Assembly (NCBI GenBank): GCA_965243835.1
Contig: OZ251578.1
Location: 2,046,001 to 2,110,000, forward strand
Length of the DNA: 64,000 nucleotides
Direction: 5' to 3'
DNA from: G965202665 sp965243835
GTDB taxonomy: Bacteria; Actinomycetota; Acidimicrobiia; Spongiisociales; Spongiisociaceae
Positions 26,941-35,793 of the stretch are shown in pieces. The position numbers and the translations under genes are program-made. Position 1 is the first letter of the stretch. Each line of letters opens with the position of its first letter. The notes under the pieces are model-generated. The model searched no databases and was not told the DNA's origin. It saw nothing but the letters and a program-made list of their open reading frames with translations.

Positions 26941-29376
26941 CTCCGGCGGGTTCGGCCCCGGCCCCCCGTCCTCCTCCGGAAGCCCGTCAGTTGCGGGGTG
27001 GGCGCGCCGGCGGAGAAACGCCCGGTAACCGCGCACCGCGAACCACGCCGCCACCGCCGCCAAGCCGGCCAGGGTCAGCCCCCCGCCCGCCCATTCCGCC
27101 CAGGTGCGTTCAAAAGTGATCTCCACTTGCTCCTCGGTGGGGATGACCACCATCAGCGAGGGAGTGGCCCGCCACGGCCCCTCCGCCCCCCGCGCCCGCC
27201 AGTTGGGAAAATAGGACACCTTCACCAGATGGGGCGTTCCCACCGCGGTGGTGCGGAAGGCGATGCGGTGGTCCTCCAACACCACCTCCGACACTTCCCC
27301 CGTCTCATGCAACGGAACATGGGCGCCGTCCAACTCGATCCCCACCCGTTGCCATTCGGGGGGGCCGTCCTCGGTCACCCACTGGTCGATCAGGGACAAG
27401 TCGTCGTACCAGCGCAAGGCCATATCCTGGAAAAATTCGGTCTCCCGGGGACGGAGCAACCTGCCCAGCGCCTCCCACGGCGACTCGTCTTCCGCATCGT
27501 ACACCCAGGGCCGGTTGACCGCCGGCTCCACCAGGGAACTTTCCGGCAACTTGTAAATCACGAACGGCTCCGTCTCCGCCACGCGTTCCAAGTCGGGTTC
27601 GGGATAGAAGTCGGCCCGGGACTTGGCCTCGTCCGTGAACGCCACGTAGTAGGAAACGTTGAAGAGTTTCATATGCCGCAACCCGCGCTCCAGGGTGTGG
27701 TTGTAGTAGGTGAGGCCGGGGATGGGGTTGGAGGCCTTGAAACTCATCTCGGCCGAGTTGAGGAAATGGAAGGGCGTGGTAATCGACGACTCGAAAAAGA
27801 GTCCCTCCATCGAGGGATGCGTGCCCCGGGTCCAGTAGGGAAACAACATCAACGACATCGGGGTCCCGTATTTGTTCATATCCTTGCTGTATTCCCATTG
27901 CACCCGTCCCGGCGGCAAATCCCCCACCACCGCCATCACATTCCGGTATTCGTCCCATTCCTCCTTGCCCTCGTAGCCTTCGTAGTTCCAGCGGGCCCAA
28001 GAGTTCACGTAGTTTTCCGCGGTGAGGGTTCCCATAAACGGGGGCAGGAGAAAAAAAGCGACGGCCGTGCAGCACAACGTCATCCGGGTGGGAAGGGTGC
28101 GGGGGGCGATCAACAGGGCCACCGCCGCCACCGCCGCCACCAGCAACGCCCGGTCCGCTTCCGAGATGCGCTCCATCACCCAACCCCATCGTCCCCCGCC
28201 GCCCAGCCCCTCCCCGCCGATGGAAGCCCCGAACACCGCCGCCCACACCGCTATCGCAAAACCGGCTTGAAACCATACGGTCCGGAACCGGTCCGGCAAA
28301 CGGCGCAACAGCAAAACCAGCCCCCATCCCATCGCAATCCCCGAAAACAGGAACCAGCCGAAGAACCACTGGGGCAACACCCGTCCGTTCCACAGCATGG
28401 CCCCCTGGTCCAGCAGGAAATAGCCGCCGACCGGGACCAGGGTAAGCAAAACCAGGGGAAGGGCCCGTATCGTATAACGCAGGGCGACGACCATTCCCAC
28501 CGCCCCCAAGAGCATCCACGGCCACAACTCGGGGGGGAGCAACTCGTCCCACCCGGCCAGGGAACTCCAGTTCATATCGTTGGACAGCCCCAGCCTGACC
28601 AACAGCGGCAAGGCCCAGAAAGCGGCCAAGGCGAACCCGAAAATCCAGGTTCCGGCCACGGTCTGCAAACGTTTGACGCGGGTGAGCGCCACCACCAGGG
28701 AAGCGAACACCACCATCAAGGTGGGGATCAGGTGACAGAGAGCGGTGGCCGCCAAGGCGATGGCCGCCCAGGGGAGATATTTCCGCTCCCGGTCGTAGAC
28801 GACCCGCATCAGGCATCCCAAGTAAACGAAGGAGAGGGCGAAGGACCAGGAGTAGGTGAACTCGCCCGCCAGGGTGGAGGCGATGGTCCCCCCGAAGATC
28901 TGCGGGGTGGGGGTTTCCATAAAAACGTACATCGCCCCCGACACCCCGGCCAAGGCGGACACCAAGCGGTTCATGCGCATGGAGCGCACCAGGAAGTAGA
29001 GGGCGAACGGCAGGGCCAGCAACCCGACCAGCGTCATCAGCTTGAAAGCCACCCCGTAGGGGAAAATCAGGTTGAAGGCCACAATGAACAATGCGGGAAG
29101 CGGGAAGTAAAAATAGAAAACGGGGAAACCGGCGTACCAGCCGTTGGACCAACCCTGGATGCGGCCGCCCGGCAACAGGACGTCCCGCATGTAGGCGGGG
29201 CCGAAAACGTGGGCGCCCAGGTCCCCGCCGGTGGGGGTGTTGGAAACGAACAGCAGATCGGGGGCCATGGACACCAGCACGGCCAACGAGGCGGCCGACA
29301 GGGCGATCCACGGGAAATACCGCAACCACCGTTCGCGGGCCGCGGGCGCGGCCGGGGCGCGGTCCGCTTCGGTCAT
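26851..29376 (-). CDS. Multi-pass membrane glycosyltransferase-like protein (GT-C type)
   Basis: An 841-residue integral membrane protein with a good CGGAGG site before ATG 29376. About ten to twelve transmembrane helices span residues 20-480, and the first periplasmic loop carries the acidic motif TGGDLGAHVFGP, as expected for GT-C enzymes that use polyprenyl-linked sugars. A soluble extracytoplasmic domain follows (about 480-770), then one last helix (GGLTLAGLAAVAAWFAV) and a Gly/Pro/Glu-rich tail. I cannot assign a precise family. The location beside manB and other glycosyltransferases supports a role in envelope glycan assembly. Its 3' end overlaps that of the GT2 gene by 90 bases on the opposite strand. 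Confidence 0.7.
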   Translation of the reverse strand: MTEADRAPAAPAARERWLRYFPWIALSAASLAVLVSMAPDLLFVSNTPTGGDLGAHVFGPAYMRDVLLPGGRIQGWSNGWYAGFPVFYFYFPLPALFIVAFNLIFPYGVAFKLMTLVGLLALPFALYFLVRSMRMNRLVSALAGVSGAMYVFMETPTPQIFGGTIASTLAGEFTYSWSFALSFVYLGCLMRVVYDRERKYLPWAAIALAATALCHLIPTLMVVFASLVVALTRVKRLQTVAGTWIFGFALAAFWALPLLVRLGLSNDMNWSSLAGWDELLPPELWPWMLLGAVGMVVALRYTIRALPLVLLTLVPVGGYFLLDQGAMLWNGRVLPQWFFGWFLFSGIAMGWGLVLLLRRLPDRFRTVWFQAGFAIAVWAAVFGASIGGEGLGGGGRWGWVMERISEADRALLVAAVAAVALLIAPRTLPTRMTLCCTAVAFFLLPPFMGTLTAENYVNSWARWNYEGYEGKEEWDEYRNVMAVVGDLPPGRVQWEYSKDMNKYGTPMSLMLFPYWTRGTHPSMEGLFFESSITTPFHFLNSAEMSFKASNPIPGLTYYNHTLERGLRHMKLFNVSYYVAFTDEAKSRADFYPEPDLERVAETEPFVIYKLPESSLVEPAVNRPWVYDAEDESPWEALGRLLRPRETEFFQDMALRWYDDLSLIDQWVTEDGPPEWQRVGIELDGAHVPLHETGEVSEVVLEDHRIAFRTTAVGTPHLVKVSYFPNWRARGAEGPWRATPSLMVVIPTEEQVEITFERTWAEWAGGGLTLAGLAAVAAWFAVRGYRAFLRRRAHPATDGLPEEDGGPGPNPPELNGGGRAAPEGTAQAEQAPQEAERTSGGP

Positions 29377-29452
29377 CTATAGCCTCCGTTCAGGATGGTG
29401 AACCCGGAAAGCGCCATGTTACCCGCCGCCCTCACCGAAGCCGCTCCGGGGG

Positions 29453-29668
29453 TCAGTAGGGGGCGAACAGGCGGTGGGCGGTGCGGAGGTCCGACAAGAT
29501 CCATCCCCGGGGGGCGGTGATGCGGTCGCCGCAGTACAGGCACAGGGCCCAACCCCGGAAAGGGTCGGGCGGGGCGAGAATATCCTCAAACCGGATCTCG
29601 GCCCGCTCGTAGTCGCAGATTAACAGGGAGGCACCCGGCCCGGCGCAACGAACGCACGGATAGGCCAT
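29453..29668 (-). CDS. DUF3499-like zinc-ribbon protein
   Basis: A 71-residue protein with two Cys pairs (CVRC at residues 5-8 and CLYC near 43-46) and the tail DRITAPRGWILSDLR. The layout, with a first CxxC, an alanine/leucine strand, YER, then C-x2-C and PRGW, resembles the actinobacterial DUF3499 family, although it is shorter and divergent. In Mycobacterium a DUF3499 gene sits between manB and whiB2/fbiA; the position here, between manB and the F420 genes, supports the assignment. No function is known. The thioredoxin-like gene starts 50 bases upstream on the same strand. Confidence 0.6.
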   Translation of the reverse strand: MAYPCVRCAGPGASLLICDYERAEIRFEDILAPPDPFRGWALCLYCGDRITAPRGWILSDLRTAHRLFAPY

Positions 29669-29717
29669 GGGCGAAACCCTACTCCCGCCGGGGGAGGGCC
29701 CGGCCCGGTACGGCCCG

Positions 29718-30107
29718 CTACGGCCAGCGTATGCCCGCGCGGCGCGCCGTCCGGCGCAACCGGGCCGGTCGGGGCGCCCCCGCCAAAAACCCGACCCCTT
29801 GGCCGGAGTCGTCCACCACCGCCCCCGCCGGTATTTCCCCCACGCCCAGGCTGGTCAGCAAGTCGGGATGTTCCTCCCAGGTGAGTTCGACGAACCCGTC
29901 GGCGCCCAACACGGACCGGTAGACCTCCCGGGCCCGGTCGCAGGCGTCGCAGGCCGTCGCCGTAAACAGGTAAACGCCGGGACCGGACAGGAGCCCCTCC
30001 ACCGGCAACGGAGACGGGGCGGGCGAGCGGCGCGCCAAGGCGACCAAAACCGCCAATCCGGCTAGCGCAACCACCGCCGAAACCCGGATCAAAACCTCGC
30101 CGTCCAT
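29718..30107 (-). CDS. Membrane-anchored thioredoxin-fold protein
   Basis: A 129-residue protein. ATG 30107 gives an N-terminal anchor (VLIRVSAVVALAGLAVLVAL, residues 5-25), then a thioredoxin-like domain with VYLFTATACDACDRAREVY, whose C53-x2-C56 is the redox pair, and a cis-Pro region EIPAGAVVDDSG. The domain is short and compact, facing outside the membrane, so it may reduce or form disulfides in exported proteins such as the Cys-containing SLH domains (inference). In-frame residues upstream to 30131 lie inside the HEPN gene 3' end and were not included. It follows the toxin-antitoxin remnant by 16 bases. Confidence 0.7.
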   Translation of the reverse strand: MDGEVLIRVSAVVALAGLAVLVALARRSPAPSPLPVEGLLSGPGVYLFTATACDACDRAREVYRSVLGADGFVELTWEEHPDLLTSLGVGEIPAGAVVDDSGQGVGFLAGAPRPARLRRTARRAGIRWP

Positions 30108-30123
30108 TACTGCACGTCCCCAG

Positions 30124-30318
30124 CTATTCAATACTGCTATCCGCTGGCAATTTCCGCACCTCTCCCTCCAAAATCGGCAGGTCTTGTTGCACCGTATTCC
30201 ATATTATTTGGTCGTCGAACTCGCGCAAATATATTTCCAGGGTTACACCGTCCGTATGCTCGCGCATCTGCTTGATGGCGCGGACGATGTCATACAGATA
30301 CTTTTTGATCGACCTCAT
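30124..30318 (-). pseudogene. HepT-like HEPN toxin with internal deletion
   Basis: A 64-residue product. The first half (SIKKYLYDIVRAIKQMREHT, then DGVTLEIYLREF) matches the N-terminus of HepT/DUF86 HEPN proteins, and the second half (DDQIIWNTVQQDLPILEGEV) matches their C-terminal helix. The normal middle of about 45-50 residues, which holds the R-x4-6-H catalytic motif and the nearby Tyr, is absent, so the join EF-DD looks like a clean in-frame deletion. Full-length HepT is about 110-120 residues. The ATG at 30318 overlaps the antitoxin 3' end by 29 bases. The product should lack RNase activity but could still fold or bind MntA. Confidence 0.75.
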
Positions 30319-30616
30319 AGAGGAGCCTCCGGGTTTTCAAGATCGATTTCCATAGATAAGGGTTGCTGATATTTTTGACGATAACCAAATCTACCGGCCG
30401 CTCAAACAGGTCTTCCAAGGCGTCCAACAGCCCGAAAAATGATTTGGAATAGGAACGACCGTTCAACGCACCGAATTCCACCAGGAAATCAAGGTCGCTG
30501 TCAAACCGGAAATTATCGCCGGTAGCGGAACCGAACAGCCACAAACGGGACACGGGGAACAGCGCGCACAGACTGGTGAGTTCCATCAGTCGGTCCGTTA
30601 CCAACCGGGTCGTCAT
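30290..30616 (-). CDS. MNT-domain nucleotidyltransferase antitoxin (MntA-like)
   Basis: A 108-residue minimal nucleotidyltransferase. AGGAGG stands five bases before ATG 30616. The catalytic signature LFGSATGDNFRFDSDLDFLV gives the G-S loop and the metal-binding D41-x-D43, with a third Asp expected in the strand DLVIVK. MntA enzymes neutralise HepT by adding AMP groups to a Tyr near its active site. Here the partner HEPN gene has lost exactly that region, so the antitoxin is orphaned in function. The DNA is less GC-rich than the neighbours, consistent with mobile origin. Confidence 0.85.
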   Translation of the reverse strand: MTTRLVTDRLMELTSLCALFPVSRLWLFGSATGDNFRFDSDLDFLVEFGALNGRSYSKSFFGLLDALEDLFERPVDLVIVKNISNPYLWKSILKTRRLLYEVDQKVSV

Positions 30617-30664
30617 TTTATCCTCCTGTTACCGGGGTCTCCGGGCCTTGCCAGGCTACTCCAT

Positions 30665-30688
30665 ATTATATATAGGATTATATATAGG
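30665..30688 (-). promoter_or_regulatory. Tandem 12-base repeat with TATAAT boxes upstream of the TA module
   Basis: On the minus strand CCTATATATAAT occurs twice head to tail (30688-30665). Each copy contains a perfect TATAAT, about 50-70 bases before the mntA start. It is a striking AT island in GC-rich DNA and probably the promoter (two alternative -10 boxes) or an operator for MNT/HEPN autoregulation. Confidence 0.5.
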
Positions 30689-30690
30689 TC

Positions 30691-32004
30691 TTACCCCCCG
30701 ACGGGATGGGCTTCTCCCATCATTATCCGGCCTTGTTCGTCCCGCGCCCACCAGGCGGCGCTGAAGGAGGCGGAACCGGACAACAGCAGACCGGACAAAC
30801 CGGCATCGGCTGCGTCCACGGTGACGATGGTCCCCGCGGCCGCGGTCACCGTTTGCCCCCCGCCCGCACCGCCCAAGCCCGCGTTGCGGTAGGAAACGTC
30901 GATGTCGGACACCCCCGTGTTCAGTATCCGCAGTCGGAAGTCGGCGGGGGCCGTTCCCGGACCGGGAACCAGCCACTCCTCGGCCAGTACGGAAGCCCCG
31001 GCCGCGGCCGCCGTCGCCTCCGGCCCGCCCGCGCCCACCAGGGCGGCGCTGAACGGCAAATCGCCGGTCAGCCGCACCCCGAAGTCCCGCACCGGAACTT
31101 CGTCGAGCGGGATGCGGAGCAGGCCGGGCCCCGGAATCACGTACTGACTGCTCTCCAACAGCGACCGCACCGCGTCGAACACTTCCATGGTCACCGTCAC
31201 CTCGATCAGGGACTGGTTGGCTAAAACCAGGTCGGCGGCCAGTCCCTCCACTCCGGCGGCGGGAAACTCCCATGCTTCGTCGGGAGCGGAACCGGGCCAC
31301 ACCGCCCGCTCCTCCGGCGTCTCCCACTCCATCACCGGGACGGTCAAACCGGACGTCTGCTCCACCACCACCGCCAGGGAGCGGCGCCCGGGAAACAGGT
31401 CATGCAAATCAAACCGGCGCAGGCGCCGGGCGGAGACGCTCAACAACTCCAGATCCCGGGCCGCTTCCGCCCCGAATTCGCTGAACACCCGCAGGCTGAT
31501 CCGGGCGTCCTCGGTGAACGGATTGAGCACGTGCAGGGTAAGTTTCTCGCCCTCGTTGGCGGAACCGCCGGGAAGATGCCAGGCGCCGGGAACGGCCGCC
31601 GGACACAGATAGCCGGCCAGCAGGCGTTCGCCGGCCGCCGTAACCGCCGCCGCGGAGGGGGCCCCGCTCATTTCCGCCAGGGCCGGGGTGTTGCCTATCA
31701 CCCGGGTGTTGGGCAGGGAAACGCCGCCTCCGGCCGCTACGGAGCCGACCGGACCGGACAGCATGCGTCCGTTGGCCAGGTAGGAAACCAGAAAAGAAGT
31801 CGGGACGGCGGAAACCAGCGCGAAGCGGGAGGCGTTGAAGTTGTCCCGCACCGACCAGGGGCAGTTGAAGTAACGGCCCCGCCCCTCCCCGACCGTCCCG
31901 GACCGGCCGGCCGCCGCATTCGGGTCCCGGTCCGCCGGCGCGGGGACGGCGACCGCCGCCGCCAGCAGCAATCCCATCGCCAACAAGGACAAGAGCCGCC
32001 TCAT
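30691..32004 (-). CDS. DUF5719 family exported protein
   Basis: A 437-residue exported protein. ATG 32004 overlaps the stop of the upstream glycosyltransferase (ATGA). Residues 1-22 are a signal peptide (RRLLSLLAMGLLLAAAVA), then a beta-rich body with repeated SLHVLN-type strands (LTLHVLNPFTEDARISLRVF, LVLANQSLIEVTVTMEVF, FRLRILNTGVSDIDVSYR) and three Ala/Gly-rich strands. The pattern matches the actinobacterial DUF5719 family, whose genes follow a large GT2 membrane protein in the same order. Function is unknown; coupling to the glycosyltransferase suggests an accessory role in glycan export or assembly (inference). Confidence 0.7.
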   Translation of the reverse strand: MRRLLSLLAMGLLLAAAVAVPAPADRDPNAAAGRSGTVGEGRGRYFNCPWSVRDNFNASRFALVSAVPTSFLVSYLANGRMLSGPVGSVAAGGGVSLPNTRVIGNTPALAEMSGAPSAAAVTAAGERLLAGYLCPAAVPGAWHLPGGSANEGEKLTLHVLNPFTEDARISLRVFSEFGAEAARDLELLSVSARRLRRFDLHDLFPGRRSLAVVVEQTSGLTVPVMEWETPEERAVWPGSAPDEAWEFPAAGVEGLAADLVLANQSLIEVTVTMEVFDAVRSLLESSQYVIPGPGLLRIPLDEVPVRDFGVRLTGDLPFSAALVGAGGPEATAAAAGASVLAEEWLVPGPGTAPADFRLRILNTGVSDIDVSYRNAGLGGAGGGQTVTAAAGTIVTVDAADAGLSGLLLSGSASFSAAWWARDEQGRIMMGEAHPVGG

Positions 32005-34757
32005 ACCGGCCCGTTTTCGTCCCGGGAGTCCCGTACGGCCCGGGGCGCCCGCCGGGGGCGTCCGACCAAAGAGGCCGCCGCCAGCAGGCCGGCCGCGGCC
32101 AACGCCAACCGGGACTGCGTCTGGAAACTCTCCACCGGACCGAACCCGGCCCGGCCCTCCGCCGCCGCCACCTCCACCGCCCATCCCGACTGCGTTGCGT
32201 CCGGACCCCACCGCAAATCGGCGTTTTCGGCCAGAATCGCCCTTCCCGCGCCCGCCTGCCCCGCATAGCCCCCTCCGGTCGGCGCCCAGGGCCGTCCCCG
32301 ATCGGTCACCGCCCGGTACGCCTCCGCTTCGTTTTCCAGGACCCGGTCGGAGAGGCCGGTGAGAAGCCTCATATCCAGTTGCGGGGAAAGGGCGTCGGCC
32401 AACGCGCTTTCCCCGGTGAACACCACCCACCGGATCCCGTATTCGGCCAGCGTCCGTCCCGGACGGCGTTCGCCCCCCTCCGCCAAATACTCCAGGGAAC
32501 CCGCCAGCTCCAAGTCCCCGGAAAGGGGAGCGGGCAACCAGGCCTGCGGATAACTCATCTCGCCGTTGACCAGCCGGTAGGCGGTTCCGTCCTCCAACCG
32601 GCGGTGCTCCCCGGGAAGGGAGTCGGAGGGACCCGCCAGCAACATCCGATAGGGTCCGTACTCATCGGAGCGCACCGCGGCGAAGGCGGGCTCCCCGAAA
32701 CGGTCGTCGTCCAAACCGGCCCGGCCTCCGGGCAGGGCGGGCAGGGCGAGCAAGGCCAGGGCGACCGCCCCCGCCAGTCCCGCCCGGCATAGCGAACGGC
32801 GCCATGTCCCGGCGGCGACCAAAGCCCCCGGAGCCGCCACCGCCCCCGCGGCCGCCACCGCCAGCCCCAAGGCGGCCAGCACATGGCCGGCCGCGGTCAC
32901 CTCCCGTCCCGCGCCCAGCTCCGCCGACCGGGCCGCCATGAACCCCAGCGATCCCAGCAACCCCCCCGCCAGGGCGGCCCGGGCCGGACGCCCCCTTCCC
33001 GCCGCCGCCGTCGCCCCCAATGCCAACAGGGCCGGTACCGCAAACCAGAGAGGGGCGTCCAGATGGAAAGGGACCCCCTCCCCCCAGATTTCCCCTATGT
33101 CCCGCACCCCCAGCCAGGGGAAGAGAACCGCAACCGCCGCCGCCGAACCGAACATTCCCTTCCACAAGGGCCGCCAGGAACGGGTGGCCGCCGCCCACGT
33201 CACTCCGAAGAGGGCCGGGGCCGCGGCCAACACCGGCAGAAAACAGGCGGACCAGGCGGCGGCCAGGCCGATCCGCCCCAGGCGGCCCACCCGCCCCGGC
33301 CAATGGGCGGCGGGGGGGGCGGCGATCCCCGCCCAGGCCCAGGGCAGGCCGCCCAGGGCGGCCAGCGCCGGCCAGTACCCTTCCCCGGCCAAAGCCAGAA
33401 CGGGAACTCCCGCCGTATACGCCGCCGCCGCCAGGAAACGGGGGACATGCCCCAAACCCATGCGCCGCGCCAGGCGCATGGTCCCCGTCATTCCCAACGC
33501 CGCCGACCCGACCGTTATCAGGGTGGCGGCCAACGGGCCCCGCCCCCCGAGCAGCAACTGGATCAGGGCCGCGGCCCCCACCGAGGGATGCATGGGTGCG
33601 GGGGAACCCAGCCCCGCCGGGTGCCATCCCCCCGCATAGGCGCGCAATACGTCCCCGACCGGGTCGGCCAGGGGCAGGGCGAAACCGGTGACCGGCAGGC
33701 CGTCGCCGAGCAGCGAACGGTTGTAAACCAGCAGAAAAACGGCCGTCGCCAGAGCGGCCGCCACCGCCGGGCGCCGCCAAAAAGCCGGGGAGGCGTCCTC
33801 CAGGCCCCGTTCCTGGTCCTCGGCTTCTCCGCTCCCCAGCAAATACCCCAGGGCGGATCCCAGCTCCCGCAGTTGCACCGACCCTTTCACCTGGTAGCGA
33901 AAGGTTTCGTTGTCTCCCGCGATGGAGGCCGCCCGGGATCTGGAACCGATGGTGGAAGGGAGATGGTAAACGTTCCACAACCAGGCGCGGAGCCAGTCCA
34001 GCGGCCCGCGCAGGGACCTGTTGAACATACGATAGATCCCCATCACCAGCCCCAGCAGGAACAAGGCGGGAAGCGTCCACAGCAGGGTCAGGGGCGAGTA
34101 GGTTTTGAGCATGACCCGTATCCGCCCCGCCTGCTCCCGCCATGTGGAGGGCCGCACTTCCGCCGATTCTGGGCGCAGCACCTCGGAACGGGGGGAGATC
34201 ACCACCCGTCCCCCCAGCAACCGGGAACGCCGGCACAAATCCAGACCGGCGCTCAGATAGGGAAGTTTTTCATCCAGGCCGCCGATGCCCTCCGCCAAGT
34301 CGCGGCGGATGAGCAGGGCGGCGGGCTCCGCATAGGCCGCATCCCGGACCACGTCGTACTGCCCCTGGTCGACTTCGCCCCGCTCCAAACCGGTGTACGG
34401 ATATCCGAACACGTCGGTGGCCCCGCCCACCGACAGGATCTCCTCGGAGCGGCGCAGGTTGAGAATTTTGGAGCCGACGATGGCCGCTCCCACCCGCTCC
34501 GCCGTCCCCACCGACTCGGCCAGGGCGCCGGGGCGGGGAACGGCGGAGTCGTCGAGCAACCAGTAGTAGTCGGCGGGGATGCGCCCTTCGGCGATGCGCC
34601 GGTTGGCCTCCGCCGCCCCCGACACCCGCACCACCGCGCTCGGCTCGTAAACTTGGGCTCGCAAGGCGGCCAGCAGTTCCGCCGGGTCGGTTCCCCGGCC
34701 CGCTATGACCAGCGCCACTACCCGCGGACGACCGGAAGGATGGGATGATGATGTCAT
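32001..34757 (-). CDS. Large bifunctional membrane glycosyltransferase (GT2 domain plus transmembrane region)
   Basis: A 918-residue protein. I take ATG 34757, five bases after GAGG. Residues 8-225 form a GT2-type domain (VVALVIAGRGTDPAELLAAL, YYWLLDDSAVPRPGALAESV with the D-D motif, and KLPYLSAGLDLCRRSRLLG). A long membrane region follows: helices at about 245-265 and at least ten between 335 and 720, then a soluble segment and a final helix (LALAAAGLLAAASLVG). Such fusions polymerise or transfer sugars across the membrane. It is the first gene of a unit with DUF5719 and is divergent from cofD, with about 110 bases of shared promoter region. Confidence 0.8.
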   Translation of the reverse strand: MTSSSHPSGRPRVVALVIAGRGTDPAELLAALRAQVYEPSAVVRVSGAAEANRRIAEGRIPADYYWLLDDSAVPRPGALAESVGTAERVGAAIVGSKILNLRRSEEILSVGGATDVFGYPYTGLERGEVDQGQYDVVRDAAYAEPAALLIRRDLAEGIGGLDEKLPYLSAGLDLCRRSRLLGGRVVISPRSEVLRPESAEVRPSTWREQAGRIRVMLKTYSPLTLLWTLPALFLLGLVMGIYRMFNRSLRGPLDWLRAWLWNVYHLPSTIGSRSRAASIAGDNETFRYQVKGSVQLRELGSALGYLLGSGEAEDQERGLEDASPAFWRRPAVAAALATAVFLLVYNRSLLGDGLPVTGFALPLADPVGDVLRAYAGGWHPAGLGSPAPMHPSVGAAALIQLLLGGRGPLAATLITVGSAALGMTGTMRLARRMGLGHVPRFLAAAAYTAGVPVLALAGEGYWPALAALGGLPWAWAGIAAPPAAHWPGRVGRLGRIGLAAAWSACFLPVLAAAPALFGVTWAAATRSWRPLWKGMFGSAAAVAVLFPWLGVRDIGEIWGEGVPFHLDAPLWFAVPALLALGATAAAGRGRPARAALAGGLLGSLGFMAARSAELGAGREVTAAGHVLAALGLAVAAAGAVAAPGALVAAGTWRRSLCRAGLAGAVALALLALPALPGGRAGLDDDRFGEPAFAAVRSDEYGPYRMLLAGPSDSLPGEHRRLEDGTAYRLVNGEMSYPQAWLPAPLSGDLELAGSLEYLAEGGERRPGRTLAEYGIRWVVFTGESALADALSPQLDMRLLTGLSDRVLENEAEAYRAVTDRGRPWAPTGGGYAGQAGAGRAILAENADLRWGPDATQSGWAVEVAAAEGRAGFGPVESFQTQSRLALAAAGLLAAASLVGRPRRAPRAVRDSRDENGPV

Positions 34758-34875
34758 GCGCACCTCGTCATGCGAACCTCATTGCGTCAGTCCTTACGGG
34801 CCATGTGGACCCGGGGCCGGGCCCGGGGCGATCATTCGCCGTTAGCGCCCCCGGCGGCGGGACCGGACGGTGAAC

Positions 34876-35793
34876 ATGCGGGCGGCCCTTTTGTCCGGCG
34901 GGGTGGGCGGCGCCCGCCTGGCGCGCGGCTTCGAACTCCTTTCCGGGGTGGACGCCTCCGTGATCGTCAACGTGGGGGACGATGAAACCTGCTACGGCCT
35001 TTCGGTCTCCCCCGATCTGGACACCGTGCTCTATACGCTAGCCGGTGTGGAGGGAGAAGCCGGTTGGGGCCGGGCCGGCGACACCATGCTTTTGATGGAG
35101 CGCTTGGCGGAGCTGGGGGTCGACACCTCCTTTCGGGTGGGGGACGCCGACGCCGCCCTCAACCTGTACCGGACCATGCGCCTGCAAGCCGGGGACCCTT
35201 TGCATGAAATTACCGCTTCCCTGGCGGAGCGAATGGGGGTGCGCTCCCGCATCATCCCCGCCACCAACCAACGCCTCGCCACCGAAATTGAAACCGACTC
35301 CGGGGAGCGGCTCTCCTTTCAGGACTACTTCGTGCGCCGCGGTCACCGGGACCGGGTGGCCGCGGTCCGCTTCCCGGGAGCGGAACGGGCGCAGGCCGCC
35401 CCCGGAGCGGCGGAGGCTATCCGCTCCGCCGATCTGGTGGTGATCGGCCCTTCCAATCCGCCGCTGTCCATCTGGCCCATCCTGGCGGTGCGCGACATCG
35501 CCCGGGCCGTGGCCGGGGCGGAGCGGGTGACGGCGGTCAGCCCCTTGTTCGGAGGCCGGGCCCTGAAAGGTCCGGCCGACCGGGTGATGGCCTCGCTGGG
35601 CCTGCCGGAGGGCAACCAGGGAGTGGCCGCCGCCTACCGGGGGTTGCTGTCCCGGTTGGTGATCGACGAGGGGGACGCGGCCGATGTCCCCGCCCTGGCC
35701 GCGGCGGGGGTGCGGACGTTGGCAGCTGACACCCGCATCGCGGCGCCGGAGGCGGCGACGGCCCTGGCCCGCCGGTTGCTTGATTCCCCATGA
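34876..35793 (+). CDS. cofD: 2-phospho-L-lactate (or enolpyruvyl) transferase of F420 biosynthesis
   Basis: A 305-residue enzyme (FbiA in actinobacteria) that joins the phospholactyl or phosphoenolpyruvyl group from its GDP carrier to FO, giving F420-0 or dehydro-F420-0. Family features are LLSGGVGGARLARGF at the N-terminus, IVNVGDDETCYGLSVSPDLD (metal and FO site), IIPATNQRLATEI and VIGPSNPPLSIWPIL. ATG 34876 is preferred over GTG 34870 as the closest to family starts. Its TGA overlaps the cofE start. The neighbourhood (manB, DUF3499, DUF5719/GT2) matches that of mycobacterial fbiA. Confidence 0.95.
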   Translation: MRAALLSGGVGGARLARGFELLSGVDASVIVNVGDDETCYGLSVSPDLDTVLYTLAGVEGEAGWGRAGDTMLLMERLAELGVDTSFRVGDADAALNLYRTMRLQAGDPLHEITASLAERMGVRSRIIPATNQRLATEIETDSGERLSFQDYFVRRGHRDRVAAVRFPGAERAQAAPGAAEAIRSADLVVIGPSNPPLSIWPILAVRDIARAVAGAERVTAVSPLFGGRALKGPADRVMASLGLPEGNQGVAAAYRGLLSRLVIDEGDAADVPALAAAGVRTLAADTRIAAPEAATALARRLLDSP

